Virus record (IMG/VR): IMGVR_UViG_3300047509_000177
Coordinates: 1 to 64,000 of that record
Origin: a virus
Length of the DNA stretch: 64,000 nucleotides
Reading direction: 5' to 3' (one strand)
This document shows positions 39,479 through 47,543 of the stretch, piece after piece; the stretch's first letter is position 1, and the number at the start of each line of letters is the position of its first letter. Both the position numbers and the translations under genes were made by a program. The notes beneath the pieces are model-generated. The model saw only the letters and a list, made by a program, of their open reading frames with translations, searched no databases and had not been told where the DNA came from.

Positions 39479-40471
39479 ATGAGTAGTTCTGGCGCGAAAC
39501 AAACGGGCGGGGAACCTGGTGAAAAGGGAGAAAAGGGTTCTTCTATTATTACAGAAGAAGGTATCCCTAAAGAAAGTACAGGGAACATAGGAGATTGGTA
39601 TATTGATAAATCTACTATGCATATGTATGGTCCTAAGTCTAAAACTGGTTGGACTTTTTATGGAAGCATAGTTGGCCCTAAAGGAGAACGGGGAGAAATT
39701 GGACCTACTGGTCTTGTAGGCTCTCAGGGGGAAAAAGGTGCTGCTGGTTCTGAAGGTCCTCGTGGCCTTGTTGGAGAAAAAGGCGTAAAAGGAGATACCG
39801 GCGCGACTGGCGCGCAAGGCGCTCAGGGCCTGCAAGGAATTCAAGGAGCTAAAGGAGAAGTTGGTTCCCAAGGAGAACGTGGGCTAGCTGGAGAAAAAGG
39901 CTCTACGGGGCTGACAGGGACTACAGGGACTACAGGTGCGAAAGGGGAAGCAGGTTCGGTTGGTGCTACGGGACCAGCGGGGGAAAAAGGAGCTGTTGGT
40001 TCGCAGGGGACTCAGGGAATTGAAGGGCCGAAAGGAGCAACGGGAACTACAGGTCTAACAGGATCGGAAGGTCCTAAAGGTTCTACAGGCTCTACGGGAG
40101 CGGAAGGGCTGAAAGGATCAACAGGCAATACAGGTTCAGCAGCTACTTTGGGAGAATGGAAATCTCTTTCTTTAGAAACTGGTATTACAAATAAAGGCGA
40201 ACCTTATAGCAATGCCGAATGTTCAAAAGATTCTTTGGGAATTGTATACCTTCGCGGTGTTGTAAAAAGTTCTGGGTTATTGTCAAAAGAAGCTACTTTA
40301 GCAACTTTGCCAGAAGGATATAGACCAGCTAAGCAACAATCTATTACATCTAATTTGGGTGGAACTTTAGGGAATTTATTTATACTCACAAATGGGAAAA
40401 TTCAAATAAGTTTGGGAGTAAGCTTAGAAACACCTTTTTATTTTGATGGTGTGGTGTTTCCGCTAGTTTGA
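39479..40471 (+). CDS. Collagen-like tail fibre, 330 aa
   Basis: About residues 64-222 are Gly-X-Y repeats (GPKGERGEIGPTGLVGSQGE and so on), forming a collagen-type triple helix shaft. The N-terminal 60 residues (NIGDWYIDKSTMHMYGPKSK) hold a W-Y-I-D motif common at the head of such fibres. The C-terminal 100 residues (TLPEGYRPAKQQSITSNLGG...PFYFDGVVFPLV) are a compact tip. Likely a flexible host-contact fibre. Confidence 0.82.
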   Translation: MSSSGAKQTGGEPGEKGEKGSSIITEEGIPKESTGNIGDWYIDKSTMHMYGPKSKTGWTFYGSIVGPKGERGEIGPTGLVGSQGEKGAAGSEGPRGLVGEKGVKGDTGATGAQGAQGLQGIQGAKGEVGSQGERGLAGEKGSTGLTGTTGTTGAKGEAGSVGATGPAGEKGAVGSQGTQGIEGPKGATGTTGLTGSEGPKGSTGSTGAEGLKGSTGNTGSAATLGEWKSLSLETGITNKGEPYSNAECSKDSLGIVYLRGVVKSSGLLSKEATLATLPEGYRPAKQQSITSNLGGTLGNLFILTNGKIQISLGVSLETPFYFDGVVFPLV

Positions 40472-40550
40472 AATTACACAATGGACTTGACATTAGCGTG
40501 GTTCTCGATTTTCTAGTAAAATCTTCCTTAGAAGGCTAAAGGCCAGTAAA

Positions 40551-40730
40551 ATGTACGCAGAGCAAGCCGAGCGGGTGCTCCTGGACAAAAGGACGGCTGC
40601 TAATGGGGTTATCGAATGGTATTTGCTCAGATGTTTTTCTGGATCTCTCCGCACGAGGCTTAGCGCCCGATGGAGAGAGCCACATCAGCTTGGAATGATG
40701 CCAGGCTTGATGACCTTGCGCGGGAAGTAG
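40551..40730 (+). CDS. Possible 59-aa protein upstream of membrane genes
   Basis: ATG 40551 with AAAGG nine bases upstream opens MYAEQAERVLLDKRTAANGV. Its second half overlaps the next gene in another frame. A TTGACA at 40487-40492 upstream could be a -35 box, but no good -10 follows at normal spacing. Unrecognised; only moderately likely to be real. Confidence 0.35.
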   Translation: MYAEQAERVLLDKRTAANGVIEWYLLRCFSGSLRTRLSARWREPHQLGMMPGLMTLRGK

Positions 40731-40978
40731 ATCGCTTGCGACCTCTAGCTGTTGAGTTCGAGCGCTTATCAGGGAATATTCATGGGCTTAAATCTGAATT
40801 AGGTTCGACGCGGTATGAGATGGAAGGTCTTAGAAAAGATATTAGATCTTTTATTGGTAATCCCATTGCGGAAAAGAGACAGAGAAATTCAGCATTATAT
40901 GTAAGTTTAGTGGCGGCTATTGGCGGTGGCGCTTTTGTCTATGTTCTTTCGCTGCTTACAGGAGCGCCGGTACATTGA
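40670..40978 (+). CDS. Coiled-coil protein with C-terminal membrane anchor, 102 aa
   Basis: Residues 15-70 form a coiled coil (LAREVDRLRPLAVEFERLSG), and residues 78-98 a membrane helix (ALYVSLVAAIGGGAFVYVLS). This build is frequent in actinophage lysis cassettes and resembles class II/III holin-like proteins, but the pore role is inferred. It overlaps the next gene (TTGA). Confidence 0.55.
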   Translation: MERATSAWNDARLDDLAREVDRLRPLAVEFERLSGNIHGLKSELGSTRYEMEGLRKDIRSFIGNPIAEKRQRNSALYVSLVAAIGGGAFVYVLSLLTGAPVH

Positions 40979-41790
40979 TACGAACAGTCCTTACAAATTC
41001 TTCTGCTACTGCTTACGCTTTAACTAAATCTGGTTTGGCGATCGGGGCGGCATTTTTGGGCGGTGTAGTAGTATCTATTGCTATAGGATGGTCAGCTTTA
41101 AATAACACTCATTCTCTTAATAGCGAAAATAGGCGGTTGGTTTCTAGGTTAGAAAATGTAGTAATGTATCAAAAAACTCAGATTAGTGAAGCTAGAGAAG
41201 CAAATTGTAAGCTAAAGTTATATGATGTTTTGAGTGGGAGAGCAGGAACAATATTATTTAAAAAGGCTAAGGTTATTAACAAGACTTTTGAAGAGGGAAT
41301 TAATCATACTTTGGAAGTTGTGGAATCTATTCCGGCAAAGAAAAATTGTACAGCAATTTTTATTGAATCAAAAGGAAAAAAGAAAAAGCAAATAGGTGGT
41401 TTAACTCCTTCTGATATTAAAAATGCTAATATAGTATTGGGAGAAATTTTAGAAGAACCGCGAGCGCAGAGACATAACGAAAGTAAAGCTCAGAAAAAAT
41501 TCGAACATAAGAAATTTACAAATCATAATGCTTTTCGACTTCATAGAGGAGCGCATAAGAAAAAAGTTCCTTCTGTGATTACTTCTCCGCCTGCTCCAAT
41601 TGTTATTTCTGCGCCTACTCAAACTGCTTCATCGCCAGTTACTGCCGAAAGTAGTAAGCACGAAAAGCGTGAAGAAAAGAAGGAAGAACGCGAAAATATA
41701 AAGCAAGAAAAGAAAAACGAAAAGTGTGCCGCAGAAGTAAGTGTGGGGAATAGAATTGGCTTAGAACAAGAATTGAAAATATGCTATTGA
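40975..41790 (+). CDS. Membrane-anchored protein with long charged exterior, 271 aa
   Basis: TTG start with AGGAG upstream, overlapping the previous stop. An N-terminal membrane helix at about residues 19-42 (GLAIGAAFLGGVVVSIAIGW) is followed by a coiled coil, a domain with Cys residues, and a low-complexity Lys/Glu/Pro tail (KHEKREEKKEERENIKQEKK). Could span from membrane into the wall, like a spanin-type or lysis accessory protein. Unproven. Confidence 0.5.
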   Translation: MIRTVLTNSSATAYALTKSGLAIGAAFLGGVVVSIAIGWSALNNTHSLNSENRRLVSRLENVVMYQKTQISEAREANCKLKLYDVLSGRAGTILFKKAKVINKTFEEGINHTLEVVESIPAKKNCTAIFIESKGKKKKQIGGLTPSDIKNANIVLGEILEEPRAQRHNESKAQKKFEHKKFTNHNAFRLHRGAHKKKVPSVITSPPAPIVISAPTQTASSPVTAESSKHEKREEKKEERENIKQEKKNEKCAAEVSVGNRIGLEQELKICY

Positions 41791-41817
41791 GCGTTTTCAA
41801 TAGAATGTAGTGAGATA

Positions 41818-42357
41818 ATGGCTAAATCTACATGGACGCTTGAATCGCTTAAGGAGATGCATGATCATGATTTAGCCGCAAAAGAGAAATTATTCCTAGC
41901 TGAAATTCATAGATTAGATGAGGGAGTAAAAGCGGCTCAGGTAGCGCTTGAATTATTAGCTGATGAGCGTCGTAGAGCACAAGATAAGTTTGAAGATACA
42001 GTTACGGCTAGATTTGTGCAAATTAATGAGTTTCGCGGCGCTCTCGATGATCTTGGAAAAGATATGGCTACACGGCGTGAACTCGAAGCGTCAATGGAAG
42101 CTGTAAGAACTGAGCGTGCATCTTTGGTCACAGCAAATGATGCTAGATTGTCTGAACATAGCAAACAAATAATTGATTTAAGAAGTAGGCTAGATGTTGG
42201 CCCTATAGAGCTACGAACTTTACAAGATAGATCTAACCAATCTATCGGTGCAGAAAGAAAGGAGAGGAACGTAGGTCTGGATATTAGATCCAATATCGGA
42301 TTGATTATAGCTTTATTGACTTTAGCATATTTAGTAGCTAGCGGTCACTTGCATTAA
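41818..42357 (+). CDS. Coiled-coil protein with C-terminal membrane anchor, 179 aa
   Basis: Starts MAKSTWTLESLKEMHDHDLA; nearly all coiled coil to residue 150, then one membrane helix (NIGLIIALLTLAYLVASGHL). Together with 40670 and 40975 it makes a three-gene membrane cassette after the tail fibres, a typical location for lysis genes. Similar coiled-coil/anchor proteins are widespread in actinophages with unknown function. Confidence 0.55.
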   Translation: MAKSTWTLESLKEMHDHDLAAKEKLFLAEIHRLDEGVKAAQVALELLADERRRAQDKFEDTVTARFVQINEFRGALDDLGKDMATRRELEASMEAVRTERASLVTANDARLSEHSKQIIDLRSRLDVGPIELRTLQDRSNQSIGAERKERNVGLDIRSNIGLIIALLTLAYLVASGHLH

Positions 42358-42388
42358 GGCGTCGAGCGGTAGCAGGCTGTGGGCCAAC

Positions 42389-42418
42389 TTGACAGAATGT
42401 AGTTTTGTGTGGTATGAT
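42389..42418 (+). promoter_or_regulatory. Strong sigma70-like promoter, leaderless type
   Basis: TTGACA (42389-42394), 18-base spacer, TATGAT (42413-42418). The helicase gene starts with GTG at 42425, six bases later, so its mRNA should be leaderless. It marks the start of the replication block. Confidence 0.8.
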
Positions 42419-42424
42419 ATCTAA

Positions 42425-43858
42425 GTGGAGTCTATAAATATAATTATTGATAGTTCGATAAGATTTAATCCACAAGATCTTCCAAAGCAAGTTTTAGACG
42501 AGATCTTTAATCAATTAAGAGTTCCTAATCCGCAGAAGTCAATTGCGGAACGAGAGATGTTATGGAATGCTGATGATATTCCTGAGTATCTTGAGATATG
42601 GAAGTATAATGGGCATAATGAATTGATATTACCTAGAGGATTTTTATTTGATCTAGATGAAATATTTAAAAATGAAGATATAAAATACAACAATATAGAT
42701 AAAACTTTATCTAATAATACGAATTATGAAGTTTCTCAAATTGATTTGAGAGATTATCAATGGAAGGCTTTCCACCAATTGATGATGTATGGGTGTGGTA
42801 TTTACAAGGCTCCAACCGGAGCAGGTAAGTCTCATGTGATGTTGGAGGTTATAAGACAAGCTAAACAAAAATCCTTGATTATATGTGAAAAGAGAGATAT
42901 AGCTCAGCAATGGTATAGAACTGCTAATATGTTGGGGTTTAATTCAAGTCTTGCTAGTGGGCATCACTTTAATGATAACTGTGATTTAGTTATAGTTCTT
43001 AGACAAACACTTTGGCATAAAGAATTAGATCAAGAATGGTATAACCAATGGGGACTAATTGTGTGGGATGAGATGCATCATCTCCAGAGCGCGGAGACGG
43101 CTTTCGAGCTGATCCAGCGATTCCCTGCATATTATCGTTATGGCTGCTCAGCGACGCCAGATAGCGATCGTGAGTTATTTCCAATTGCTCGGGCGGTAAT
43201 CGGCCCGGTGGTCCATGAGACTAAATTAGAGGAAATAGGAGACCATTTAGTAATTCCCTCCGTGAAAGTGGTGAAGACGGATTTTGAGTTTCCCTACCGG
43301 CCGACTGTGCGTGCCGGTAGGAAGGTAGTTCGTAATAACTACAATGATATGATGCAAGCCTTGGAAGAAGATAAAAATCGTAATATAGAAATAATGTCTA
43401 AAGCTCATGTATCGGCTCAGGCACAAAGATCGTGTTTAGTAGTTTCTAAAAGAAAGAAACATTTAAATAATTTATATAATATTTGGAAAAGCGTAATGGA
43501 GCATGCTGCGCCACCTAACTATGGAATCTATTTTCTTACTGGAGATAATTCAAAAGAATTTAATAAAATAAAAGAAGAAATAGAGAATAGTTATGGTTGT
43601 ATTGTATTTTCTACTTTAGCTGACGAGGGTACTGATATTCCTAGATTAGATAGAATATTCCTAGCTTATCCTGGAAGAAAGCTAAGAGGGTTTGAGCAAA
43701 CTATTGGCCGCATCATGAGACCGCATCCAAAGAAGAAGGATGCTATAGTATACGACTTTAGAGATTACAAAGTACCAATCTTAAATAGTCAATATAGATT
43801 TAGAGCCCAAAACATATACAATAAAAAGGGATATAAAGTAGAAACTATAAATGGCTAA
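42425..43858 (+). CDS. SF2 DNA helicase, UvsW-like, 477 aa
   Basis: Motif I APTGAGKS near residue 130, motif II DEMH near 215, motif III SATP near 240, and motifs V-VI (TLADEGTDIPRLDR...QTIGRIMRP) show a complete superfamily 2 helicase. The layout resembles UvsW/RAD25-type helicases that reset forks or recombination intermediates. Translation starts at GTG without a leader. The gene heads the replication block and overlaps the next by 8 bases. Confidence 0.88.
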   Translation: MESINIIIDSSIRFNPQDLPKQVLDEIFNQLRVPNPQKSIAEREMLWNADDIPEYLEIWKYNGHNELILPRGFLFDLDEIFKNEDIKYNNIDKTLSNNTNYEVSQIDLRDYQWKAFHQLMMYGCGIYKAPTGAGKSHVMLEVIRQAKQKSLIICEKRDIAQQWYRTANMLGFNSSLASGHHFNDNCDLVIVLRQTLWHKELDQEWYNQWGLIVWDEMHHLQSAETAFELIQRFPAYYRYGCSATPDSDRELFPIARAVIGPVVHETKLEEIGDHLVIPSVKVVKTDFEFPYRPTVRAGRKVVRNNYNDMMQALEEDKNRNIEIMSKAHVSAQAQRSCLVVSKRKKHLNNLYNIWKSVMEHAAPPNYGIYFLTGDNSKEFNKIKEEIENSYGCIVFSTLADEGTDIPRLDRIFLAYPGRKLRGFEQTIGRIMRPHPKKKDAIVYDFRDYKVPILNSQYRFRAQNIYNKKGYKVETING

Positions 43859-44120
43859 AAAGGGAAAGCATTCAGGATATACAGAGCTAGGAGCAATCCA
43901 ATTTAGAAGACTTAGGAAAGGAGATATTGAGTGGTGTTCTAACGAACATTATATTCCTAAGCATAAAGATAAGAGAAGTCCTAATGCAGGATCAGGATCA
44001 AGAAAAAATGCTACTCATACAGTATTTATATTAGGACTACATTCTGCTTATGTATGCGCTAAGTGTAGAAAAGAATGGATAGATACTTGGAAAAAATATT
44101 CACCAATAGAGTATGCATAG
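43851..44120 (+). CDS. Small CxxC protein, 89 aa
   Basis: Starts MAKKGKHSGYTELGAIQFRR, basic, with WCSNEHYIPKH and a C-terminal YVCAKCRKEWIDTW zinc-ribbon-like half. It may bind DNA or RNA. It overlaps the helicase gene and converges with the tRNA operon, whose tRNA-Glu ends one base away. Confidence 0.6.
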   Translation: MAKKGKHSGYTELGAIQFRRLRKGDIEWCSNEHYIPKHKDKRSPNAGSGSRKNATHTVFILGLHSAYVCAKCRKEWIDTWKKYSPIEYA

Positions 44121-44216
44121 TGCGCCTGGGGAGAATTGAACTCCCGACCTCCTGTTTGAAAGACAGGCGCTCTTTGAGACCCCGAAGGTTCTCGTTTACC
44201 ACTGAGCTACAGGCGC
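44121..44216 (-). tRNA. tRNA-Glu(UUC) with hairpin insertion in the D-loop
   Basis: Acceptor GCGCCTG/CAGGCGC, T-arm GGGAG-TTCAATT-CTCCC, and anticodon arm CCTGT-CTTTCAA-ACAGG give anticodon TTC (Glu). The D-stem GCTC/GAGC encloses AGTGGTA plus 24 extra bases (44173-44196). These contain GAGAACC-TTCG-GGGTCTC, a near-perfect stem capped by a UUCG tetraloop. Without the insert it would be a normal tRNA of about 72 nt. CCA is not encoded. It lies 6 bases after tRNA-Leu in the same leftward operon. Confidence 0.88.
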
Positions 44217-44222
44217 ATGAAG

Positions 44223-44305
44223 TGCGGGAGACAGGATTCGAACCTGCAAGCCCTTTCGGACAGACCCTCTTAAGGGGTCCGCGTCGCCAATTGCGCCACT
44301 CCCGC
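44223..44305 (-). tRNA. tRNA-Leu(UAA)
   Basis: Acceptor GCGGGAG/CTCCCGC, D-arm with AATTGGCGA, anticodon arm GACCC-CTTAAGA-GGGTC (anticodon TAA), long variable arm with GTCC-GAAA-GGGC, T-arm GCAGG-TTCGAAT-CCTGT. It reads TTA, abundant in this phage but rare in high-GC actinobacteria. CCA not encoded. Confidence 0.95.
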
Positions 44306-44333
44306 AAGAAATCGGCCGAGAAGAATATCATAA

Positions 44334-44360
44334 TAGATTCTCCCCGGCCGAGTAAATCTA
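44334..44360 (-). other. Hairpin between HTH gene and tRNAs
   Basis: TAGATT (44334-44339) pairs with AATCTA (44355-44360), with an inner CTCC/GAG part around GGCCG. There is no T-run after it on the minus strand. It probably separates or processes the mRNA and tRNA parts of one leftward transcript. Confidence 0.45.
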
Positions 44361-44364
44361 CTTA

Positions 44365-44715
44365 TTAACCGCTATAGCCATCATCCTTGTTACCAGAAAT
44401 GACGCCAGTACCAGCCAGCTTAGACAGCTTACGAGCCACGTTACGAGCATCGACACCAAGAGCCTTGGCGATGTCCGTGGTCTTCACGGCGGCAGAACCT
44501 GGCGCAGAGGTAAGCTTACCAACAGTCTCTATAACCTGCTCATCAGTAACAACAGAAGTTGACACTCCCTTGCCGCTTTTCTTGAGCTTCTTGAGAAGTG
44601 CGGCAAGTTCATCGCGCTCATCAACTAGGCCAGCAACCTTCGACTTGATCTCATCTTCAACCTTCTGAAGCTTGCCCTCAATTTCTTGGGCTAGCTTATC
44701 TGCAACTGCGCTCAC
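44365..44715 (-). CDS. Coiled-coil plus winged-helix DNA-binding protein, 116 aa
   Basis: GTG start with GAGGAGA upstream. Residues 1-48 form a coiled coil (KLAQEIEGKLQKVEDEIKSK). Residues 75-116 form a helix-turn-helix (AVKTTDIAKALGVDARNVAR, KLSKLAGTGVIS). Codons are GC-rich and regular, unlike flanking genes, and it has a strong promoter, so it may be made in large amounts. It could be a nucleoid-like or regulatory protein (inference). It leads the tRNA operon. Confidence 0.68.
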   Translation of the reverse strand: MSAVADKLAQEIEGKLQKVEDEIKSKVAGLVDERDELAALLKKLKKSGKGVSTSVVTDEQVIETVGKLTSAPGSAAVKTTDIAKALGVDARNVARKLSKLAGTGVISGNKDDGYSG

Positions 44716-44760
44716 GATATTCTCCTCTGATTAGATTTGGGGTATAAAGAACGTAAGAAC

Positions 44761-44790
44761 ACAATAGCATACATAGAAAGTGAATGTCAA
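44761..44790 (-). promoter_or_regulatory. Strong leftward promoter of HTH-tRNA operon
   Basis: Minus strand: TTGACA (44790-44785), 18-base spacer ending TGC, TATTGT (44766-44761). Divergent from the promoter at 44866-44895. Confidence 0.8.
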
Positions 44791-44865
44791 GGACTTTCTG
44801 AAAGAAGTTCTAGATTCTAGTTCTTAGGGGGCGTTTTTGGCTTGGATGCTAGAATATACGGCGGT

Positions 44866-44895
44866 TTGTGTGGACTGAAACAAACAATTTAGAAT
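44866..44895 (+). promoter_or_regulatory. Rightward promoter of replication operon
   Basis: TTGTGT (44866-44871), 18-base spacer, TAGAAT (44890-44895), then AAAGGAG and ATG at 44925. Starts the long operon through PrmC, DnaB-like helicase, primase and polymerase. Confidence 0.6.
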
Positions 44896-44924
44896 ATGAA
44901 TCTAAAAGGAGATTATAAAAAAGA

Positions 44925-45143
44925 ATGTCTTTAGTAGTGGATAATAGAAATAGATTACATGCTGTTGAGCAATTGAAAAAGGGACTTAAGAATAAGGATA
45001 ACCTAGATGAGGGCGTTGAGGAGCTGAGGATGCTTGCAGCAATAGCCAACTCTTTAATATATGTAGGGGATACTTTGAAAGAATTAAATGATAATATGAA
45101 AGAAGAAGATTGGTCTAATTCAGATAATAGAATAGGAGCCTAA
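44925..45143 (+). CDS. Small helical protein, 72 aa
   Basis: Starts MSLVVDNRNRLHAVEQLKKG; helical and acidic at the end. AAAGGAG lies upstream. It overlaps the next gene by one base (TAATG). First gene of the operon and therefore probably early-expressed. Function unknown. Confidence 0.6.
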   Translation: MSLVVDNRNRLHAVEQLKKGLKNKDNLDEGVEELRMLAAIANSLIYVGDTLKELNDNMKEEDWSNSDNRIGA

Positions 45144-45487
45144 TGGCTGCGGAGACTCCCCAATTAAAATTAGCAAGAGAAGAGGGAGAGAAGAACTTAG
45201 TAGAACAAGATATTCCTCTAGATCCTAATGGAAGACCATTCATTAGAATATCTTGTTCGGCAGCAGAGTTGATTCCTACAGTCCAATATGGAAATGTTAC
45301 GGTGGGACCTACAAGTGTTGTTGTATGGGTTCCATTTGGTTTTAAAGGTTTTAATGATGAAGAAACAAATAGTATAAAGATTGCTATTAGAGCTACTCAA
45401 ACTCTTTGTGAGGAAGCTATAGCAGAAGATCGTCAGTCAGTTCATGCTTTAACACGCCAATCTACAGAAGGAAGATACCAAGATTAA
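45143..45487 (+). CDS. Conserved phage protein, 114 aa
   Basis: Contains RPFIRISCSAAELIPTVQYG and NVTVGPTSVVVWVPFGFKG, a beta-rich block that I recall from actinophage early regions where its function is not assigned. The C-terminus is helical. Coupled to the previous gene. It may be a replication accessory protein given its neighbours. Confidence 0.55.
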   Translation: MAAETPQLKLAREEGEKNLVEQDIPLDPNGRPFIRISCSAAELIPTVQYGNVTVGPTSVVVWVPFGFKGFNDEETNSIKIAIRATQTLCEEAIAEDRQSVHALTRQSTEGRYQD

Positions 45488-45488
45488 T

Positions 45489-46280
45489 ATGAGCGCTATA
45501 GAAGATCTACAGACATTTCCTATAGATAAGGCAGCAGAACTAATTTCAGAAATCAATGGCAGAAATTCTTATTATGAAGCAAAGCAATTATATGAATATG
45601 CAAAGAGTTCTGAATGCAGCTTTAGTGAACTAGTAGATAGAAGAATCAATCATGAGCCTGTAGCATATATTACTAACCATTGCAAGTTTAGGGGATTAGA
45701 TTTATTTATCGATAACAGAGTTTTAGTCCCTCGTAGTGAGACTGAACCTTTGGTCGAAGTTGCCGTGGAGTCTCTTCCAAAAAATTCAAGTGTTATCGAT
45801 GTGGGAACTGGAAGCGGCGAGGTAGCGCTTGCAGTAAAGAATGAGCGTCCTGATTTAACTGTTCTTGGAACTGATATTAGTAAAGATGCTCTCGATGTTG
45901 CTTCTATCAATTCAACTACTCTTGAGCTTGATGTTGATTGGCATGAAGCCGATTTGCTGGAAGGAATTAAGGGAGAATATAACGCAGTATTAGCCAATTT
46001 GCCTTATTTGCCTACGACTAAGCGCGATTCGTATGAGCCTGAGATGGTGGATTATGAGCCGCAGGTGGCGCTGTGGGGCGGGAAGGATGGCTACGATCTC
46101 ATCCGGCGGCTTCTCGTTGGCGTGGCTAAGCGTTCTGCTGTATCATTTGTAGCCTTAGAGATAGGGCTCACGCAAGAGAAGGATGTGGCGGAGTTTGTAC
46201 GCAAAGCAGGTTTCCCCACAGTCTTTTGTACAACTGATAAGAAATCTCAAATAAGATGCGTAGTCGGTAAAAGATTTTAA
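45489..46280 (+). CDS. prmC: PrmC/HemK-like N5-glutamine methyltransferase, 263 aa
   Basis: N-terminal helical part with RRINHEPVAYITNHCKFRGL, then LVPRSETEPLVE, SAM motif VIDVGTGSGEVALAV, acidic GTDIS, and NLPYLP near residue 170 where PrmC has NPPY. The enzyme methylates the Gln of GGQ in release factors and improves termination. The NPPY-to-NLPY change touches the Gln-binding loop, so substrate may differ (for example, another protein Gln). Phage copies are uncommon. Length is near that of bacterial PrmC. Confidence 0.82.
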   Translation: MSAIEDLQTFPIDKAAELISEINGRNSYYEAKQLYEYAKSSECSFSELVDRRINHEPVAYITNHCKFRGLDLFIDNRVLVPRSETEPLVEVAVESLPKNSSVIDVGTGSGEVALAVKNERPDLTVLGTDISKDALDVASINSTTLELDVDWHEADLLEGIKGEYNAVLANLPYLPTTKRDSYEPEMVDYEPQVALWGGKDGYDLIRRLLVGVAKRSAVSFVALEIGLTQEKDVAEFVRKAGFPTVFCTTDKKSQIRCVVGKRF

Positions 46281-46293
46281 TTAAGGAGATAAG

Positions 46294-47541
46294 GTGGATC
46301 ATGAGCGCGCCGTTCTTTCAAGTGCCTTGCAAACAGGTAATATATCCACTTTATTAGCGAAAGGTATCGAAAGTCGGCATTTCACTTCTACTAAATCTGG
46401 AGAAGAAGTAAAAGATGTTTTTGAGTTTTCCACTCATCATGCACGAAAATATGGTGTCTCGCCTAGTTTGCAGATAGTTAAAAGTAATTTTCCTAATTGG
46501 CGCGGAGAACCTTCGTCAGATCCGTTAGAAGCTTTAGCAGATCAGTTTTTAAATGATGTACGTAGAAGATTTTTTGCAGCGAAGGTATTGGAGTTAGCCC
46601 AAGCAGAAAGCAATCCAGCTAACTGGTCTAAATTAGATGAGATTATGCTTGATGCGGCACGGGATTTGGCGGGAGTAATTCCTTCCGGTCAAGTTTCTCG
46701 TGTAAGAGCAGAAATGCAAGAACGTATCGACCAGTATGAAATTGATAAGGCGGAAGGTAAAATCGCAGGAATAAAATGCGGTATCCCTCTATTTGATGAT
46801 TTGACTGATGGTTTCCAACAGGGAGATATCGTCACTGTGGCGGGGTATTCAGGTCGCGGGAAGTCTTTTACTTCCCAGAGTTTCCTTGCTAATGCTATAG
46901 ACCAAGGTAAAAATGCCTTACTTATGTCTCTTGAGATGAGCACAAAACAGATAATGGATCGTTTTGATACTATGACTATGAACTTTAGCCATAGAGATTT
47001 ACGAAAGCGACAATTGCCAGACAGTGAGATTGAGAACTGGCGACGAGCGGCACAGAAATTTAAAGATGCTAAAAATGATTTAGTTGTGGTTGATAAATTA
47101 GGAAACTGTACTGTAGATAGGGTATATGCTGAGATTAATCGTTATAAACCAGATATCACTTGTGTGGATTATGTGCAATTGATGAAGGGGTCTAAATCAT
47201 CTATGTCGAAGTGGGAGGGGCTTGTAGAGATAACGAATGAATTGAAGTCTGTCGCTCTTGCTACTGACTCAACAATAATTATGGTTAGTCAAGATCAGAG
47301 AAATTCGGCGCAGGAGGGATCAACAGAAAGCAATATGGGAGGATCAATCTCAGTTCTTCAGGCTGCTGATATTTATATTGGAATGATGCAAGATGAAGAA
47401 ATGCGTCAGCAGAAGAAAATTCTGATGAGACTTATTAAGAATCGTAATGGATCTCCTGGCGAGTCGGATGTACTTTGCGACCCTGAATTCGGAAAGTTCC
47501 AACCTTGGGAACGTCAAAGCGAGTTCTTCGATAAAGGATAA
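46294..47541 (+). CDS. DnaB-like replicative helicase, 415 aa
   Basis: GTG start with AAGGAG upstream. The N-terminal domain (VLSSALQTGNISTLLAKGIE) is followed by Walker A GYSGRGKS at about 185-192, LLMSLEMS, Walker B-like ITCVDYVQLMKG and a RecA-fold C-terminus ending in NRNGSPGESD, the typical order of DnaB family helicases. It would unwind DNA at the fork with the phage primase at 48637. Confidence 0.88.
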   Translation: MDHERAVLSSALQTGNISTLLAKGIESRHFTSTKSGEEVKDVFEFSTHHARKYGVSPSLQIVKSNFPNWRGEPSSDPLEALADQFLNDVRRRFFAAKVLELAQAESNPANWSKLDEIMLDAARDLAGVIPSGQVSRVRAEMQERIDQYEIDKAEGKIAGIKCGIPLFDDLTDGFQQGDIVTVAGYSGRGKSFTSQSFLANAIDQGKNALLMSLEMSTKQIMDRFDTMTMNFSHRDLRKRQLPDSEIENWRRAAQKFKDAKNDLVVVDKLGNCTVDRVYAEINRYKPDITCVDYVQLMKGSKSSMSKWEGLVEITNELKSVALATDSTIIMVSQDQRNSAQEGSTESNMGGSISVLQAADIYIGMMQDEEMRQQKKILMRLIKNRNGSPGESDVLCDPEFGKFQPWERQSEFFDKG

Positions 47542-47543
47542 AT

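Noticed and set aside
39670-40140. Possible tandem DNA repeat array
   Set aside because: It is the Gly-X-Y collagen coding region.
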